A stretch of 64,000 bases of DNA from Chytridium lagenaria (lineage: Eukaryota; Chytridiomycota; Chytridiomycetes; Chytridiales; Chytridiaceae), in the NCBI GenBank assembly GCA_025449115.1, contig JAHLKC010000127.1:55300-119299 (forward strand), in the 5' to 3' direction. This document shows, one piece after another, positions 12,769 to 25,018 of this stretch. A program made the position numbers and the translations under genes. The first letter of the stretch is position 1. The number at the start of each line of letters is the position of its first letter. The notes below the pieces were generated by a model. It was not told where the DNA came from. It saw only the letters and a list, made by a program, of their open reading frames with translations, and did not search any database.

Positions 12769-12818
12769 CTCAATTTGAAAAACTTTGAGAAATTCGGAGA
12801 AATATAGGTACAAAGTCA
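12769..12818. promoter_or_regulatory. 50-bp bidirectional start-to-start spacer
   Basis: Only 50 bp separate the ATG of the SR-cyclophilin gene (minus, 12768) and the ATG of VMA21 (plus, 12819). Any core promoter elements must lie here or inside the opposite coding exon. No TATA box is obvious. Confidence 0.55.
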
Positions 12819-13248
12819 ATGGCTGACTCGGACACACTTCGTTTACGAAAGGCTCAAGGAGCGGCAGTAACCGCCTCCCTCGCCGACAAGATTGCAGAGA
12901 AGGCAAAAGGAAGACCTTTACCCCTTAAGCGACCCGTCTTTGCAAAGTATGACCTTCACTCGCTTTCAAGGGAGGCTGATGATTCTCTCTTGTAGGGGCT
13001 TATACCTCAAACTCGCCTTTTTTAGCATCCTCATGTTCACCCTCCCCATCGCAAGCTTTTTCTACACACAAGAATACATCTTTAAAGGTACCTTCTTCCT
13101 CGCGTATCCATATTAATATATGAAAGGCAATTCAACATACAGTGCTATTGTCGCAGCTATCGTTGCAAACATTGTGTTGATCGCATACATCATTGTGGCT
13201 TTCCTCGAAGACGATGAAGACGATGAGAAACTAAAGAAAAAAACTTAA
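12819..13248 (+). CDS. VMA21: V-ATPase assembly factor VMA21
   Basis: Three exons (12819-12946, 12996-13087, 13127-13248) give about 113 residues with consistent phases. Vma21 is an ER-resident chaperone that assembles the V0 sector of the vacuolar proton pump. The polar N-terminus ([20 protein letters not shown]) is followed by two membrane helices, [19 protein letters not shown] and [20 protein letters not shown], joined by a short lumenal loop (YIFKGNSTYS) exactly as in the family. The acidic tail ends in KKKT, which fits a dilysine (KKxx) ER-retrieval signal as seen in yeast Vma21. The second intron is only 39 nt. Confidence 0.9.
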
Positions 13249-13300
13249 AAACCCCATTTTCTTAGTGTATATTTTGTAAATGTAAAATACAATCGCATGC

Positions 13301-13766
13301 ATGAAACGGGCTTTACCATTTTCCACTGACGACGACCCGAAAGCGTCTCGCTTGAAAGAACATAACGAGCAGGTCAGAGCAAACGGTTCAGAAATACCGT
13401 TACTTATTGGGTAGATCACACTCCTAGTTCAGCATGGGTCTCAAGAATCACTCTTCAAAACTCTGGGCCAATGTCCACTCTGCAGTCTCACTTCCCTACG
13501 AGAGACCAACCAGCGGTTGACGTGCACCACCTGCCGATACGTGGTCGATATTGGATTTGATGGCATTAATCTCCATACCGCCAAAACCATCCTTCTTAAG
13601 ATCCTCTCCGATCATGGGTACACATAAAAAACCCAACCACCTACTTACTTCCAGATTACACTGTCAGGCGACCCCCTTGCTAAATGTCAAGCACCTACTA
13701 GGCGACGGGGATTCTCTTTTAATGGCCGAATGCACTCATTGCGGTCTTTTCGAAGTGGCTCTGTAA
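13301..13766 (+). CDS. RPA-interacting-protein-like zinc-binding protein
   Basis: Three exons (13301-13372, 13433-13617, 13655-13766), phases 0 and 2, about 122 residues. The end matches the C-terminal domain of RPAIN, the nuclear import partner of replication protein A: a CPLC...CTTC pair, DGINLHTAKTILLKIL, an H-x3-C step (HGLHC), and the closing SLLMAECTHCGLFEVAL, which parallels the family's SLLM..C..C..W.V.L ending. The N-terminal RPA-binding helix and middle region of the roughly 220-residue animal protein are not visible; only about 25 polar residues precede the zinc domain. Either an upstream exon was missed or this is a minimal form. Its stop lies 19 bp from the stop of SF3B3 on the other strand. 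Confidence 0.7.
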
Positions 13767-13785
13767 GCCGTAGTTTATTACAAAA

Positions 13786-16700
13786 TTAGAAAGCAGACCG
13801 ATTCCTCAAATCCTCCATCTTCTTCGCCACCTCCGCAACAGTTCGATCCAACTCCTCCGCCGAACTCCTCCTCGTTTCCAATGGCAACAGATTGAAAAAC
13901 TCGCATATGTCTCCATCAATCACATTTTTGACGGGAACATAGGAGCTACGGAAGGCAAGATGGTCGCGACCACATAAGGGGGGGAGTTCTTGACGCATAT
14001 GCATCTCGAGAGTTTGAAAAAAGTCAACATCGTCTTTGGAAATGAACGGTATAAGAACTCCAATACGGCCAAGGAACGTCGTGTAAACCAAGACTTCCCT
14101 ACCGCCAGCAACCAGGCTGGCTTTTTGGAGAGAAGTTATGGTTTCGCCAACATGGAATTCGCAGATACGTTCAAGCTACCAAATTTAGAAATACAATGAA
14201 TCACACGGAATAAATACCTTGTGTGGAGCACCATGCAGATACCCCTTTTCAAAAAGCAGCTTATTCCCTGTCGGATCATCATCTATATCCAACGAAATCT
14301 CATTCGACAATCTTGTCACGAACACATTTCCAAACTTATCTCCACCGGCAACAGTATCATAATCCAACATCACCGTAGACGTAATCCATCGAACCTGAGT
14401 ATCATCCGCAAATATATAAATTTTGTTATCCTGAGGAATGTACACGCAATAGTGCACGGACTCTTGTACGTCTCCGACAACAATCCGGTTGCCTTGGGTA
14501 TGAAGAGAAACAATGATATTAGGGAAACTCTGAAAAATCTTTAGTCGAGATTAACAGCAGATATAGCAAAACCTTTGCCTCGCACTTCCTTAGAAGCTTT
14601 TTTTTCCAAGATCATATATCCTAAGAACCTTCCCCATTCCCACGAGGAGTCTTCCATGGAACGAACAGATGGCGTTCGGAATATCCTCAATCTCAGTCTA
14701 GTAAAATATAAACATGTCGTCATAAGAAAAACTAGCATACCAAATGCAGGAACTCAAGCGAATTGCCATCAGATGCAACCTTATACGTCAACAAGATCCC
14801 GTTCTTGCATGATCTCGGGTTAGGGATCGAGGCCCTCGCACCCCCGATAATTACAAAAGTCTCACCCGGCGCTGTTGCCGGGAACGTAACGATTTGTATA
14901 CTAATAAATGTGAGTACAGACTTCCATAATAACTCTCACCAAAAAGCCGCATTATTATTATCTAAATCATAAAGAGCGAGCGTCTCCGCCGTTAATGGGT
15001 TGATCAACCTCACACAACTCGCCCAATTCCCTGCCTCAGCTCTTGGAAGACCAAACTGGGCAGGCGGGAGTTCTTGAGGTGTTTCAAACTCCTCGCCACT
15101 TTCTTCCATCATTTCTTTTGCCTAAAAATGTTAGAAAACATGTTTAGGAAATAAAAAACCTTCTCTTCCAAAATCTTCGCTTTTTCCGCAGGTGAGTAAG
15201 TGTAATGATCTGATTCAATGATCACGAAGTTGTTGAAATTGGGGATGACTGCGAATCGGCGGGGGGTGTACTTGAGAGGAACGACGTGCTGGTTAAATAC
15301 TCCACCCAAACGCTCAATAACAAGAATCCTGTCATTATTAATGCAATGTCATTCGCAAATGCTTACCTCAAAGTGTTTCCCGAAACTGCGACAATACCCT
15401 CAGAGCATTGTTCAGAGCTGAAGCTTGAACCGTATTCCAACATATCATAACTATACATATTAAAATTAGATTTAAATCAAAAGGAGAAGAAAGCACAGGC
15501 CAATCAACTTACGATATCGGAATAAGCTTATTCCTCGACTGGTAAGTAAAGCTCAGCCATGGTCTCGTCGACAAACAAAGCAACGCAGGTGACCCCTGAA
15601 CCGTAACGTTAAACAGCTTCACCCCCTTCGATCCTAAGAACCGAAGTCTCGAATCCGAAATCGTTCCTGTAACACTATCAAGTGTTGTGCGAAGCAGCAC
15701 ACCGTTCTGAAGCCCAATGTTAAGGTAGGTGTTTCCAACTGAGGTTCCGGTGTCCATCATTTCAATGATAGCAAGAGATTCAGGAGCTGCTGACACCGCC
15801 TAAACAGCGTTAGAGGTAGCGAAAGGGAGGACGAATGAAACCTGAAGAGCCAAAGATCCAAGGCAATTGTCTGGGTCAAGTGAGATAATACGGACAGTAT
15901 TGTCCATGCATCCAACGGCCTACATAAAAGAAAGGCGTTTAAGCAATAAGCAACAAACTGAAATGCAGGGGATACAAGGGACATAAGCGTCGGCTTACCA
16001 AAAACTTGCTGCGTTGACGTCCTTCGGGTAAGAAACCAAGCGACAAAGCAGTTACAGGAGCTCCCAATTCCTTCCGTTCCTGGTACTCATTAAGTTGTCC
16101 TCCCGCATCCAACTCGAAATAAACAAGCTCAAAGCTAGAGAGGGCAACGACAACCTATAAAAATATCAGCACCTGTGACTTTTTCTTAATAAATACAAAC
16201 CTGCCGTTGGTTGCACGTAGCCTTCACAACGACCTTGCTGCCTGGTGCCTTCCACTCACTGACTCGTCTGTCAGACCGAATGTGACGAATACCGTTAGGG
16301 TATACCTATGGAGGATTAGAAAACGAAAAAAAAACTTTCAAACGAACCTGGACAAGAGCATCATCTCCGAGCTGCCCCACCATCAAAGTAGGGGTTGAAT
16401 CAAGGAAACCAGTATCCGTCCTTTCTTCAACAGTTTCCCCAATAGACAAAACCAGTGTTGCATTAACAAAGGATACCACAATAAACGAGTCAAATTCATC
16501 TGTCAACGGTAAGCTCGACCCTCAAAAGTCAAATACCTTTCGCGCTAGACTTAACAGTCCACACGGCATTCGGATTACCCGGAAGTTCTGAAACCGCAAT
16601 CTCTGTTGCTTCAAGACCATGCCTCAAAATCCTGAACGACGAACGAGCTCCGCGTCCACAAATTGTAAAGATTTGAGGGGTGTCTTCTCGGTAAGGTTGA

Positions 16701-18202
16701 GGACCTTTGCATCGATAAGAGGACATAAGGAATCCATCTCATCAACCACTGTCAGATTTCGAAGACCACGGGGCTGGAAGGGCAAAATTGTTTCTTCGTC
16801 CTCTGGTATTTGAGCGGATTCATATTCAGGCTGGTCATCATCGTCGTCTCCAAGACTGTCAACCCGGTACAAAAAGCTAAAAGAAGAGTTCAATTAACAT
16901 GAAAGAGGCTCGAAACCTTTTGTGTATCCACAGAACAAGAAGAAGCAAGGAGCTTACTGATTTCCGAATTCACTAGCAACAAACAAAAGACCAGTTTTCA
17001 TCAAGGCCATTCCACTCGACACAGGAATAGTATCGAAGTACTTGATTTTAAGGTTCTGAACACCTCCACTAGCACCTTCAGCGTTCACTTCGTAATCCAT
17101 CGTGATCTTGAAAATATCGCCATCCTCAGTCTGAGCAAGTATAAAGAATCCCTTCTTCAATCGATGCACCACACTAGAAACAATAATAATTCCGCGTTCC
17201 GTATCAAAACGCCCTTCAAGATCCGCGGTCGGTGCAGCTTGCAACGGATCTAATCTCCGCGGGATGGGAACGCGCACAGAAGGGTGTTCTTGATGCATCC
17301 AGGTGATAAAGTTTTCAGAGCAGACAAGAACTCCACTGGGGCCGTCACTTCCTCCGGGGACAGCGATAAGCATGTTGGATTGACTGCTGATCGGTTCACT
17401 CCATTTACGTGTTACATGGTTTAATCCAAGATCCAGTTCATAGTAGATCAGCATCTACAAGAATGAGCATTCACTTGGTCTGTTAAAAATTCTACCTTTT
17501 CGATACTTTTTAACGCCTCTCCGGTAGGGTCCTGATCCGCATCTCCGTAATCAACCTCGATGGCCGCAAAAATCGGGTTCTCGTATCCAACATCAACACC
17601 AACGACATGGAAGCAGACGTTGTATGATTTATGAGCCTCCAAAGGTGACGAGATGGTCAATTCCGCTGCGCTATTTCTGTTCAGAATGTACACGAGCTTC
17701 TGCTTTTCAACAGCACCTAAAATGAAATCAGTTTTGACAATAATAAAGATGCTTTTACCTATCAACACCGCTCTACCGCGTGGGTCTGCTGCAAGGTACT
17801 GCCCTGGCACTATTCTTCTGCACCCACTCTTTCCATATGTCTCCATGTGAACTCTGTTAAAGACATTCTTCGTAGGGGTTGTATTCCAAAATCACAATCC
17901 TGCCCGAGTCCCGAACCCACAACCAAGTAATCTATAATTACTGTCAGCACATACAGATTTCGCAACATTCAAAGACCTTTTGACGCCCCAGTCAATCTAA
18001 ACGAAGTCAAGGATCGGATGACGCCGAAAATCTCATGCGATAGGATGGTATGAATCTTCCCAGTCCCAGCATCCACCCTGAGCAACTCGAGACTCGAGTT
18101 CCTCGCTACAATGATTTCCTGAGTCTTAGTTCCTCCAAAGTTCCCGATGGCCACCTGGTTGATGGAAGTTGGAGGCTGCAGCGTCACATTGTAGAGGAAC
18201 AT
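13786..18202 (-). CDS. RSE1: Splicing factor 3B subunit 3 (SF3B3/RSE1)
   Basis: A very long beta-propeller protein of the U2 snRNP SF3b complex, which helps recognise the branch point. The start ATG at 18202 gives [20 protein letters not shown], then [35 protein letters not shown], essentially the family N-terminus. Further exons carry [56 protein letters not shown], and [20 protein letters not shown]. The end has [20 protein letters not shown] followed by [20 protein letters not shown], the conserved C-terminus. About 20 exons are separated by short introns. No domain is missing. It is convergent with the RPAIN-like gene and lies head-to-tail after the C5orf34-like gene. Confidence 0.95.
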
Positions 18203-18362
18203 GATGGATGCTCAAGAAAGCAAGCAGCTGAAAAACTGCGGAATCGGACAATTTCAAATTTGGGCATGCAAGCTACAAAGCTCGCGTATATACTGTACAA
18301 GATGATATACATATGTTCTTCTATGGTTGAGGGGTATAAGCATATGCAATGCACATAGTGAA

Positions 18363-20463
18363 TTAGTAAAGCCGGGTGGATGATGGTGAAGCTAGAAATT
18401 TCTGTCCACGCTTGATCACGTCTTTAGTTTTTGAAAGAAGTTTATCGTGCTCAATACGATCCGAGATTGTAGTGGTGTCAGGCGAAAAGCAGAGATTTAT
18501 AAATTGGACGACATACGACATATGCCTAGAGAAAAATTACCAAAGCATGGTAAGTACTATTAGGGACGAGATGGTTTAAAATTAGATATGGTGAAAACTC
18601 ACTCTTCATAACCAATCGGTTTCACTAATCTCAACGTAAACCTAATCCCCTCCCTATCAATTACTTCCGCGACTCTATCCGTCCCCCAAACTACATGTAG
18701 GCCTTTAGAACTTAAACAATATGGCACAATCTCTCTCGCGCGTTTGACTTCCACGATCGTCCCGTCACTGAAAACAGCTTTGACCGTTCCGTCCAACAAA
18801 CAGCTGAACCTCACCAACCCCATCCATTTCATAAAACGCTTTCACGTTCAAGTGTCTCAATGGATGGTGAGGATGGAATGGGGACGCGTTCGGAGAGAGA
18901 ATGGCAAGCGTTATGGTAGAGTTTAAGCATTGTGGTTTTAAGGTCGATTAAAGGGTATCTAAGAAGAGGTAAGAGTTGATTAATAATTACAGTTACTTTG
19001 CTCCCGTGCTGAAATTGGTGACAGTCTCAGGGGAATCGTTGGCAGGATAAATGTCGCCTTCTTGCGCAAGGTCGGATTCGGAGGTGATAAGGATAATAAA
19101 GTTAAAGGCGTCAGAGGTGCGGAAGACAGCACCGTCTGAGTGAAGGACGGCTTCAATGTCAAAATCTTTAGACCATATTAATATTAACTCTGCAGTAAAT
19201 ATCTAACCTTGAATGCGGCTATCTTGAAACTCTGTGGGGATAATTCGGAAGACAGCCTTCTCGTTCCAAAGCATTTTCAAGGGCTTTGGGGTGAGTGGAT
19301 GAAGGACGCTGTCAACGCTAGGACTAAACTTGGCGTTGGAAATGTGTGATGGAGACGTGTTTTGGTTTGCCCAGAGGAAGCGGAATAACGACGTAACTCG
19401 ATCAACAATATGTCCAGTTCTTTTCGCAAGATCCTATGAGCAAAACGCTTAATAAAATAATTTTTAAAAAACCATGATCTTTTACCCACCACGATATCTT
19501 TGCTCGGGTAACCGCCTATACACCAACTCCAATGGATACCTCCACATTTCAGGTGCATCTCTAACAGAAAACACTTGCTCAATCCATATATACACAAACA
19601 TTTTTCGTGTCTTCGACCGCGTTTCTTTTGCTTACTTTCATCTTTGGCTTTTTCCACCAGCTCCTCCGCATCCTCAATAGCAACCGGAAACCTCACAGAA
19701 AATGTCTGCCCGTTTCTCGCGAGGTTGAGTTTGACGCTTTGGTCCGACAGATATGAGTGTTTGGGAGAGATCATCTTCTTGCTTGATATAATGTGGTAGT
19801 GGGAGAATGCTGAAGGGTTCTGATGGATTCGAGAGCTTGGGGTTGGGGAGGGGCCATCTAGCCGTTTCAGCAGGTGAAGACAACTACATCGCTGGTCAAA
19901 ACTTCATATCTTCTTGATCCATACCTCTAACGCCTTTTTCCTATCTTCATACGAAACAAAACCTCGACGGAACATAGGGCACAGTCGAATACGTATTCCG
20001 AAATGCCAACAAGAATTCCACAAATGGCCAATACTTTGATGGTGCCTGTGATGACATGAACCGCTCTCTAGTCACTCTCACGGCCCGCATTTCGGCTTCA
20101 CGTATCTTCCAAAGATCCTTATCCATTTGTGCTAACCGTCTTGGTGCGCGGCGGTCGTCAGGGGGTTCGCTGTCAAACTTGTCGATGGGTATGGATGGTT
20201 CATAAATGGTTTCAACGAGAAGGATAGATGCGGAGGGTGAGAGATGACAGCCGAGGTAGTATTCTTTGGGAAGGTTGGTAAAGCGTCCTCCTTGATTAGA
20301 AATTTCATGGAATGGACCGAAAAGGCCGAGCATGGATCCATCATCAAACTGGTAGAGACGGCGCCCTTCCATATTACTAGTAAATTGATTTTTTTTGGAA
20401 GTTGGACGATTGTGAACAAGTCCGACATAATCATTTTAGTCTGGAAGCCTTTAAAGATGGCAT
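18363..20463 (-). CDS. C5orf34-like candidate, otherwise unknown conserved protein
   Basis: A multi-exon minus gene of roughly 500 residues. Visible segments in order: RIRYDAIFKGFQTKMIMSDL near 20460; RRLYQFDDGSMLGLFGPFHE with an acidic/Arg-rich stretch through 20000; FLLAFRNTYSTVPYVPSRF; a beta-rich part SVKLNLARNGQTFSVRFPVA at about 19700; AVLHSDGAVFRTSDAFNFII near 19130; and GLVRFSCLLDGTVKAVFSDG then VEVKRAREIVPYCL near 18800-18700, ending at 18363-18365. The repeated 'DGxxxxxFxDG' strands resemble the beta-rich N- and C-terminal domains of animal C5orf34 (function poorly known). That match is from memory of the family pattern and is weak; it could be another polo-box-like protein. The first exon and start codon are not settled. 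Confidence 0.45.
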
Positions 20464-20686
20464 CGTAGCGGATGCGGGCGACGTGATGATGTGAAATTTA
20501 GTTTACTGCATTTTGGTTATACCTTTGTGGAAAAAAGCGTCTGTCTGGTTTCTTTTTCGGAACTATATAGACTTTACATATTAATGATAGTAATGCGCGC
20601 CTCGTTTGAAAATTGCCTCCTTGTCTCACTCCTTTTTGAGACGATATTGACTTGCGTCCTCACAGACTTATTAGCAAGAAACCACT
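20464..20686. promoter_or_regulatory. Divergent promoter region before the bestrophin gene
   Basis: About 220 bp between the apparent 5' ends of the C5orf34-like gene and the bestrophin gene. I see no recognised motif. Confidence 0.35.
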
Positions 20687-22275
20687 ATGAGCATGTTCAG
20701 GAACCTCAACAACCTCCCAAAGCACTGTCGCTTTGAGGAAGGTAGGGTTAAATGCCATTGGAGAAAAACGAACTGACGCATTGCTTGTTATGCAGAGGAG
20801 AAGTTTATCTTTTCACTACAAGGCTCTGTCCTCCATTCCACCTATCCCCAGATCTTCACTTTCGGTGCATATGGGTCACTTATGTATCTTCTATATCAGG
20901 TGAGCTTATCATGAAAGGTATCAGCGTTTTGTTAAATGATTCATAAACAGTACCTCGGCTATCCTACATGGTTCGTGACGCCGACTCATTTGATCTCTGT
21001 CACAACTGGGGTTGTTGGGACCACTGTTGGCTTTCAGGTAGTATACTTTCACATTAGACGTTAAAGAATAAGTAATTGATTACTTCACCATGCAGGACAA
21101 ACCAATCTTATGATCGTTTCTGGGAAGGCCGCAAGCAATGGTCCGCCCTCACCACTAACCTTCGCAACATGAGGTAACCCAGTTGTACCTTTATTAATGT
21201 TGACCGGTCCTCTTCAACTCTACCCAAAGTCGCCTTATCTGGCTCTACGTTGAAGAAAGCACCCCCTGCGCCCGTGCCCAAAAGGTCGCCGCACTTAAAC
21301 TCCTCTCCGGTCTCTCCTTTGCCATAAAACATGAACTCCGCGGTGAACATGGCTTACACTACCAAGACTTACACGGCCTTCTTCCTGGTATTGAGCCCTC
21401 TTGTTTTCCCGTCAAGCGTCGCGCACGAGTAAGATTCTTTCTGCCTACATCAAACCACTAATGCGAACAAAAAGCACAGAAGGCGTCCCAGGTTCCCCCG
21501 TCTCCGTAACAGAAACCCAACCCCTCCTCCTCCCCTCCCAAAACCCTTACATGACAAACCGCCACCACTCTGATTTCCGTTGCGGTTGCGTTTCGTTACC
21601 TTTAATGATCATGAACCAGCTCTCCGTGTTTAACGCTTCCAAGCAAAAGCAGGATCACATCTCCCCCGCCATGTCCGCCTCCCTTCATTCGCAAATCAAC
21701 GCCGTTATTGAGAATATCACGGGAATGGATCGGATTTTGTCTACGCGGATTCCGCATGCTTATGGATTGCATTTGAGACAGGTGTTGGTGCTTTATTGCT
21801 TTTTTTTGCCGTTTCAGAGTAAGTTCAATCTTTTGTGTTTTTTTGGGGGTGGCTGACGATACTGTGTTAGTTATGGCTGGGTTGGGATGGTATACTGGTC
21901 CTTGCTTGATGTTGGTATCGTTTGTGTTGTTTGGAATTGAGAACTTGGGCTTGGAGATTGAGAACCCTTTTGGGTAAGTTTTTCGCCTTTTCCAAATCTT
22001 TCATCATTTCTTTTTTTATTCTTCGCTACTTATGGCTTCTTAACTGATTTTGGTACAGCTACGACCCGAACGACCTCCCTCTCGACCGATATTGCGAGAC
22101 CATCAAACGCGAGGTCGACGATTTAATTCGTACTCGCCGTCCCATCACCCTTGAAGACGAGCATTTCGATTTCAAGACCTTTTTGAAAGACGTTCAAGAT
22201 GATATTGCAGAGGAGAAGTTTGTTCTTGATTCCACTGACATGGAGAGTTCGGTTTCGACTGTAGAGACACAATGA
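20687..22275 (+). CDS. Bestrophin-family anion channel
   Basis: Starts MSMFRNLNNLPKHCRFEE, an exon of 55 nt, then a 54-nt intron. Later exons give KFIFSLQGSVLHSTYPQIFT, GAYGSLMYLLYQYLGYP, then the family signature RTNQSYDRFWEGRKQWSAL (near 21100-21150), RLIWLYVEESTPCARAQKVA, a soluble segment, HSQINAVIENITGMDRILST, RIPHAYGLHLRQVLVLYCF, MAGLGWYTGPCLMLVSFVLF and GIENLGLEIENPFGYDPNDL. This is the fungal/bacterial bestrophin fold (Pfam Bestrophin, formerly UPF0187), an anion channel that forms oligomers in a membrane. The short acidic tail ends with the TGA at 22273-22275. No frame break seen. Confidence 0.9.
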
Positions 22276-23026
22276 GAAGATCGTTTTGAGGGGTTCTATT
22301 TTCTACAGCTGTGTTTGTTGTTTTTCTTCATCGGTTAATATCGTTTCAATCCTTTTTTGGTTTGTTTGTCTATGGATCATCTGTTACATACTTGTCGCTT
22401 ACTTCCGTTTTTCTTTTTTTGGTTTCTTTTCAATTTGAATTGTTTCCATACAATCGTTTTCTCATCTCGATATTTTCGGTTTTATGCAATACGCGCGATT
22501 TCTTCCTTTTTTATCATCTCTTTATATGATGTACCAGTTTCAAAAAAAATTATTCCAATAAAAGTTGAAGTAAAATATAGCTGGCATGTCGCCGGTACAT
22601 CGGATAAATCAATCAAAGTCGTTAAATGGAGAGAAAGGAACGAAAATAAAAAGGAATTGAGCGATTCAGATATGACGTTTTTATCTCGTCGTCTATTAGA
22701 GGATGGCTTTCATTCAAGCACAAAAAAAAGATATGAGAAGGTCTCAAAGAGTTTCAGGACTCAAAATAAAAAAAAGATTGTGTAAACAATGACATAACAG
22801 AGGGATGCAAAAAATAAAACAAAAAAGTGGAAGAGGAAACGAAACATCAAAAAGGAATTTGATCATCATTTCTTGGTTTCCTCCTATTTTCGTGACAAAA
22901 GATAAATTAGTGAAGAAAAAAAAAAGGAAAGAAAAAAAAAAAAGAAGAAGAGAAAAAAAAAAAAAGAAGAAGAGAAAAAAAAAAGAAAGGAGAAAAAGAA
23001 AGGCATAAAACATTTTTTTCCAAAAC
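22276..23026. other. Convergent spacer with low-complexity purine/pyrimidine tract
   Basis: Between the bestrophin and PAF-acetylhydrolase stops. T-rich up to about 22540, then an A/G-rich tract at about 22915-23005 (repeats of agaagaaaaaaa) that reads as a long polypyrimidine tract on the minus strand. A stretch at 22560-22780 looks open on the plus strand but has no recognisable protein. If the acetylhydrolase exon ends at the GTGAGT following its Trp codon, the tract would be part of an intron. Confidence 0.5.
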
Positions 23027-23452
23027 TCACCAAGTCTCTGGGCACCCCTTCACCAACAACTCCCACCCCTCCTTCCCACCCACAACCTTCCCACCCTCCA
23101 TCTTCCCATCCACAATCACCTTCTCCCCCCCATAAACCAAACCATCCAACCACCCCCCCACAATCCGTTCATAAAATCCCCTAACCTCTTCTGCAGAAGT
23201 CTGTCCAGCAATCTTTAACGCCTTCATCAGTTTCGGCGCAATGCCCGGGAAATCCGACACATCTTGGTGTTTCGTGCCAAGGATGACGGCGAACGCGTTG
23301 AGAGCGTTGGGGGACGCGTCGTAGAGGGTTTTAAAGCATTCAATGTTATTGCGCCAATGGAAAAACTGCAACACATGTTAGTATCATGGAATAGCCAAAA
23401 AAAAAAAAAAACGCCAGGAGAATCCGCACATATTAAAGAAAAACCCCCCTCG

Positions 23453-23493
<41 letters not shown>

Positions 23494-24770
23494 CAAAAAA
23501 AAGAAAATGTTTTTTCTTACTTGAGCTTGAATCGATAAAATCGGTACACGAATCGACACCCTCTCATCCACCGCAAACATCCACGGATCCAGCACAACCC
23601 CTCCCAAAAATCCCAAATCCCCTTTATCCTCCTGCAAAGCAACAAGCGCGGTAGCAGCCCCAAAACTATGTCCAGCCATGACCAACCTCCCCAAATCCAA
23701 CCTCCCCTTAAACTCTGGGATAAACGGCATCTTTATAATTTGAGAGTCATGCACGCCTGTAGTATTGATTTGATGGAGAAAATGAACGGCAGATCGAACT
23801 TCAATGACACGGTGACGGATTTGGGTTGTGCGGAAACGTTTGAGGTAGTCGTCTTTTGTTTCGGTGGGACGGATGTCGAGGGTTGAGGGTTTGCGTAGGG
23901 GATGGGAGTGGTGTAGTCGTTGAAAGCGGATGCGGAGGCGGTGCCATCACGGTGCTTTATACAGTTTTTTTAATAATCGGAATGGGGGAGGAACGGGGCT
24001 CACCTCGATCACTAAAACGACGAAACCTCTTGAAGCCAACATCCCCACGAAACTACTATAAGTTGTTCTCATTCCTGCAAGCCCATGACTAAATACGACA
24101 ACTGGCCAAGTTCCTTGCTCGAGTTCGGCGTCAAGATACGCAGGCATTTTAATACCTTTCAACAACGAGTTGAACAATGTCTTTGAAAGAAACCGGGGTG
24201 CAGAAGCAAAATCCCCATATCCTACATCCCATTCAATAAAGGCAAACCAAAAAAAAAAAAAAGAACGAGGAAAAAAACAATAGGGCGCACCTGTAACGTA
24301 AAACCTATTGGGACCAGGTAACCACGCTGCATTCTTGCTCTTCTCAGTCACCACACATGGATAAAAAAGGGCCGCCATAAGACCATGCTCCATGTCCTCT
24401 GATTTCGCGAGCTCCAGATGACATACACCCACAAGGTATGGACCTGGATAGTCAGGGAGCATTCCACGTTTAGGTGTGGCGGTGGATGGACGACGGGTGA
24501 CAGAGGGACGATTAGGGAGGGAGGAGAGGGAGCCGGAAGAGTCGGTACGTGGGAGTGGGGTGCTGGAGGTAGAGGGGGAGTCATCTTGCATGGCTGCAGC
24601 GTCTGTTTGAAGTGAGTATGATACAAGTCCGTACGACTAGAAAGGATGTCGCTTACCTAACGCACTTGTGGAGCAGGGGGTGCCTCACCTATCCACCCAT
24701 CATCAACCTTTACATTATCCATACTTTCAACAACTGATGCAACCGAGTCTGCAGCGGTAACAGTGGCCAT
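23027..24770 (-). CDS. PAF acetylhydrolase-like lipase, paralogue 1
   Basis: Alpha/beta-hydrolase of the platelet-activating-factor acetylhydrolase (PLA2G7) family, which removes short acyl chains from phospholipids. The start ATG at 24770 opens a short exon; after an intron comes a Ser/Pro-rich lead, then PGPYLVGVCHLELAKSED and MAALFYPC, then TWPVVVFSHGLAGMRTTYSS. The catalytic triad is visible: nucleophile in AGHSFGAATA (about 23680), acid in GGVVLDPWMFAVDE (about 23600), and histidine in GTKHQDVSDFPG (about 23260). The exon ends GCPETW-TGA at 23027, but the TGA sits inside a GTGAGT donor, so another exon may follow. An internal intron at about 23400-23520 holds a roughly 40-base A run. A paralogue lies 4 kb upstream on the same strand. 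Confidence 0.85.
23450..23492. repeat. Poly(A) run of about 42 bases
   Basis: Nearly uninterrupted A tract inside an intron of the PAF-acetylhydrolase gene. On the coding (minus) strand this is a T tract upstream of an acceptor, so it may act as an extended polypyrimidine tract. Its length is probably unreliable in any assembly. Confidence 0.8.
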
Positions 24771-25018
24771 GGTTGCTCTGCAAGTACTGAAGTTAAAAGA
24801 CGGGGATGCTTCAATGCTTCAGGGCTTCCTTCTCACTGGCCCTGAGAATTTTACCGCTTCGGCAAAACGTAATGTAATTAATTGCCACCAGTTGCCTCAC
24901 CTTAGCAAGAATGCTGGTTGACTAACCTCCATCAAAGTCTATTTAAATATTTGGTCTGGCACAAAGAGAAACAACGAGAAACAATCTTAGACAACGTGTC
25001 CCATAAGAGAAGGAAAAA

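Noticed and set aside
22744..23013. Hydrophobic Phe/Leu-rich minus frame
   Set aside because: Arises from the polypyrimidine tract; not a membrane protein.
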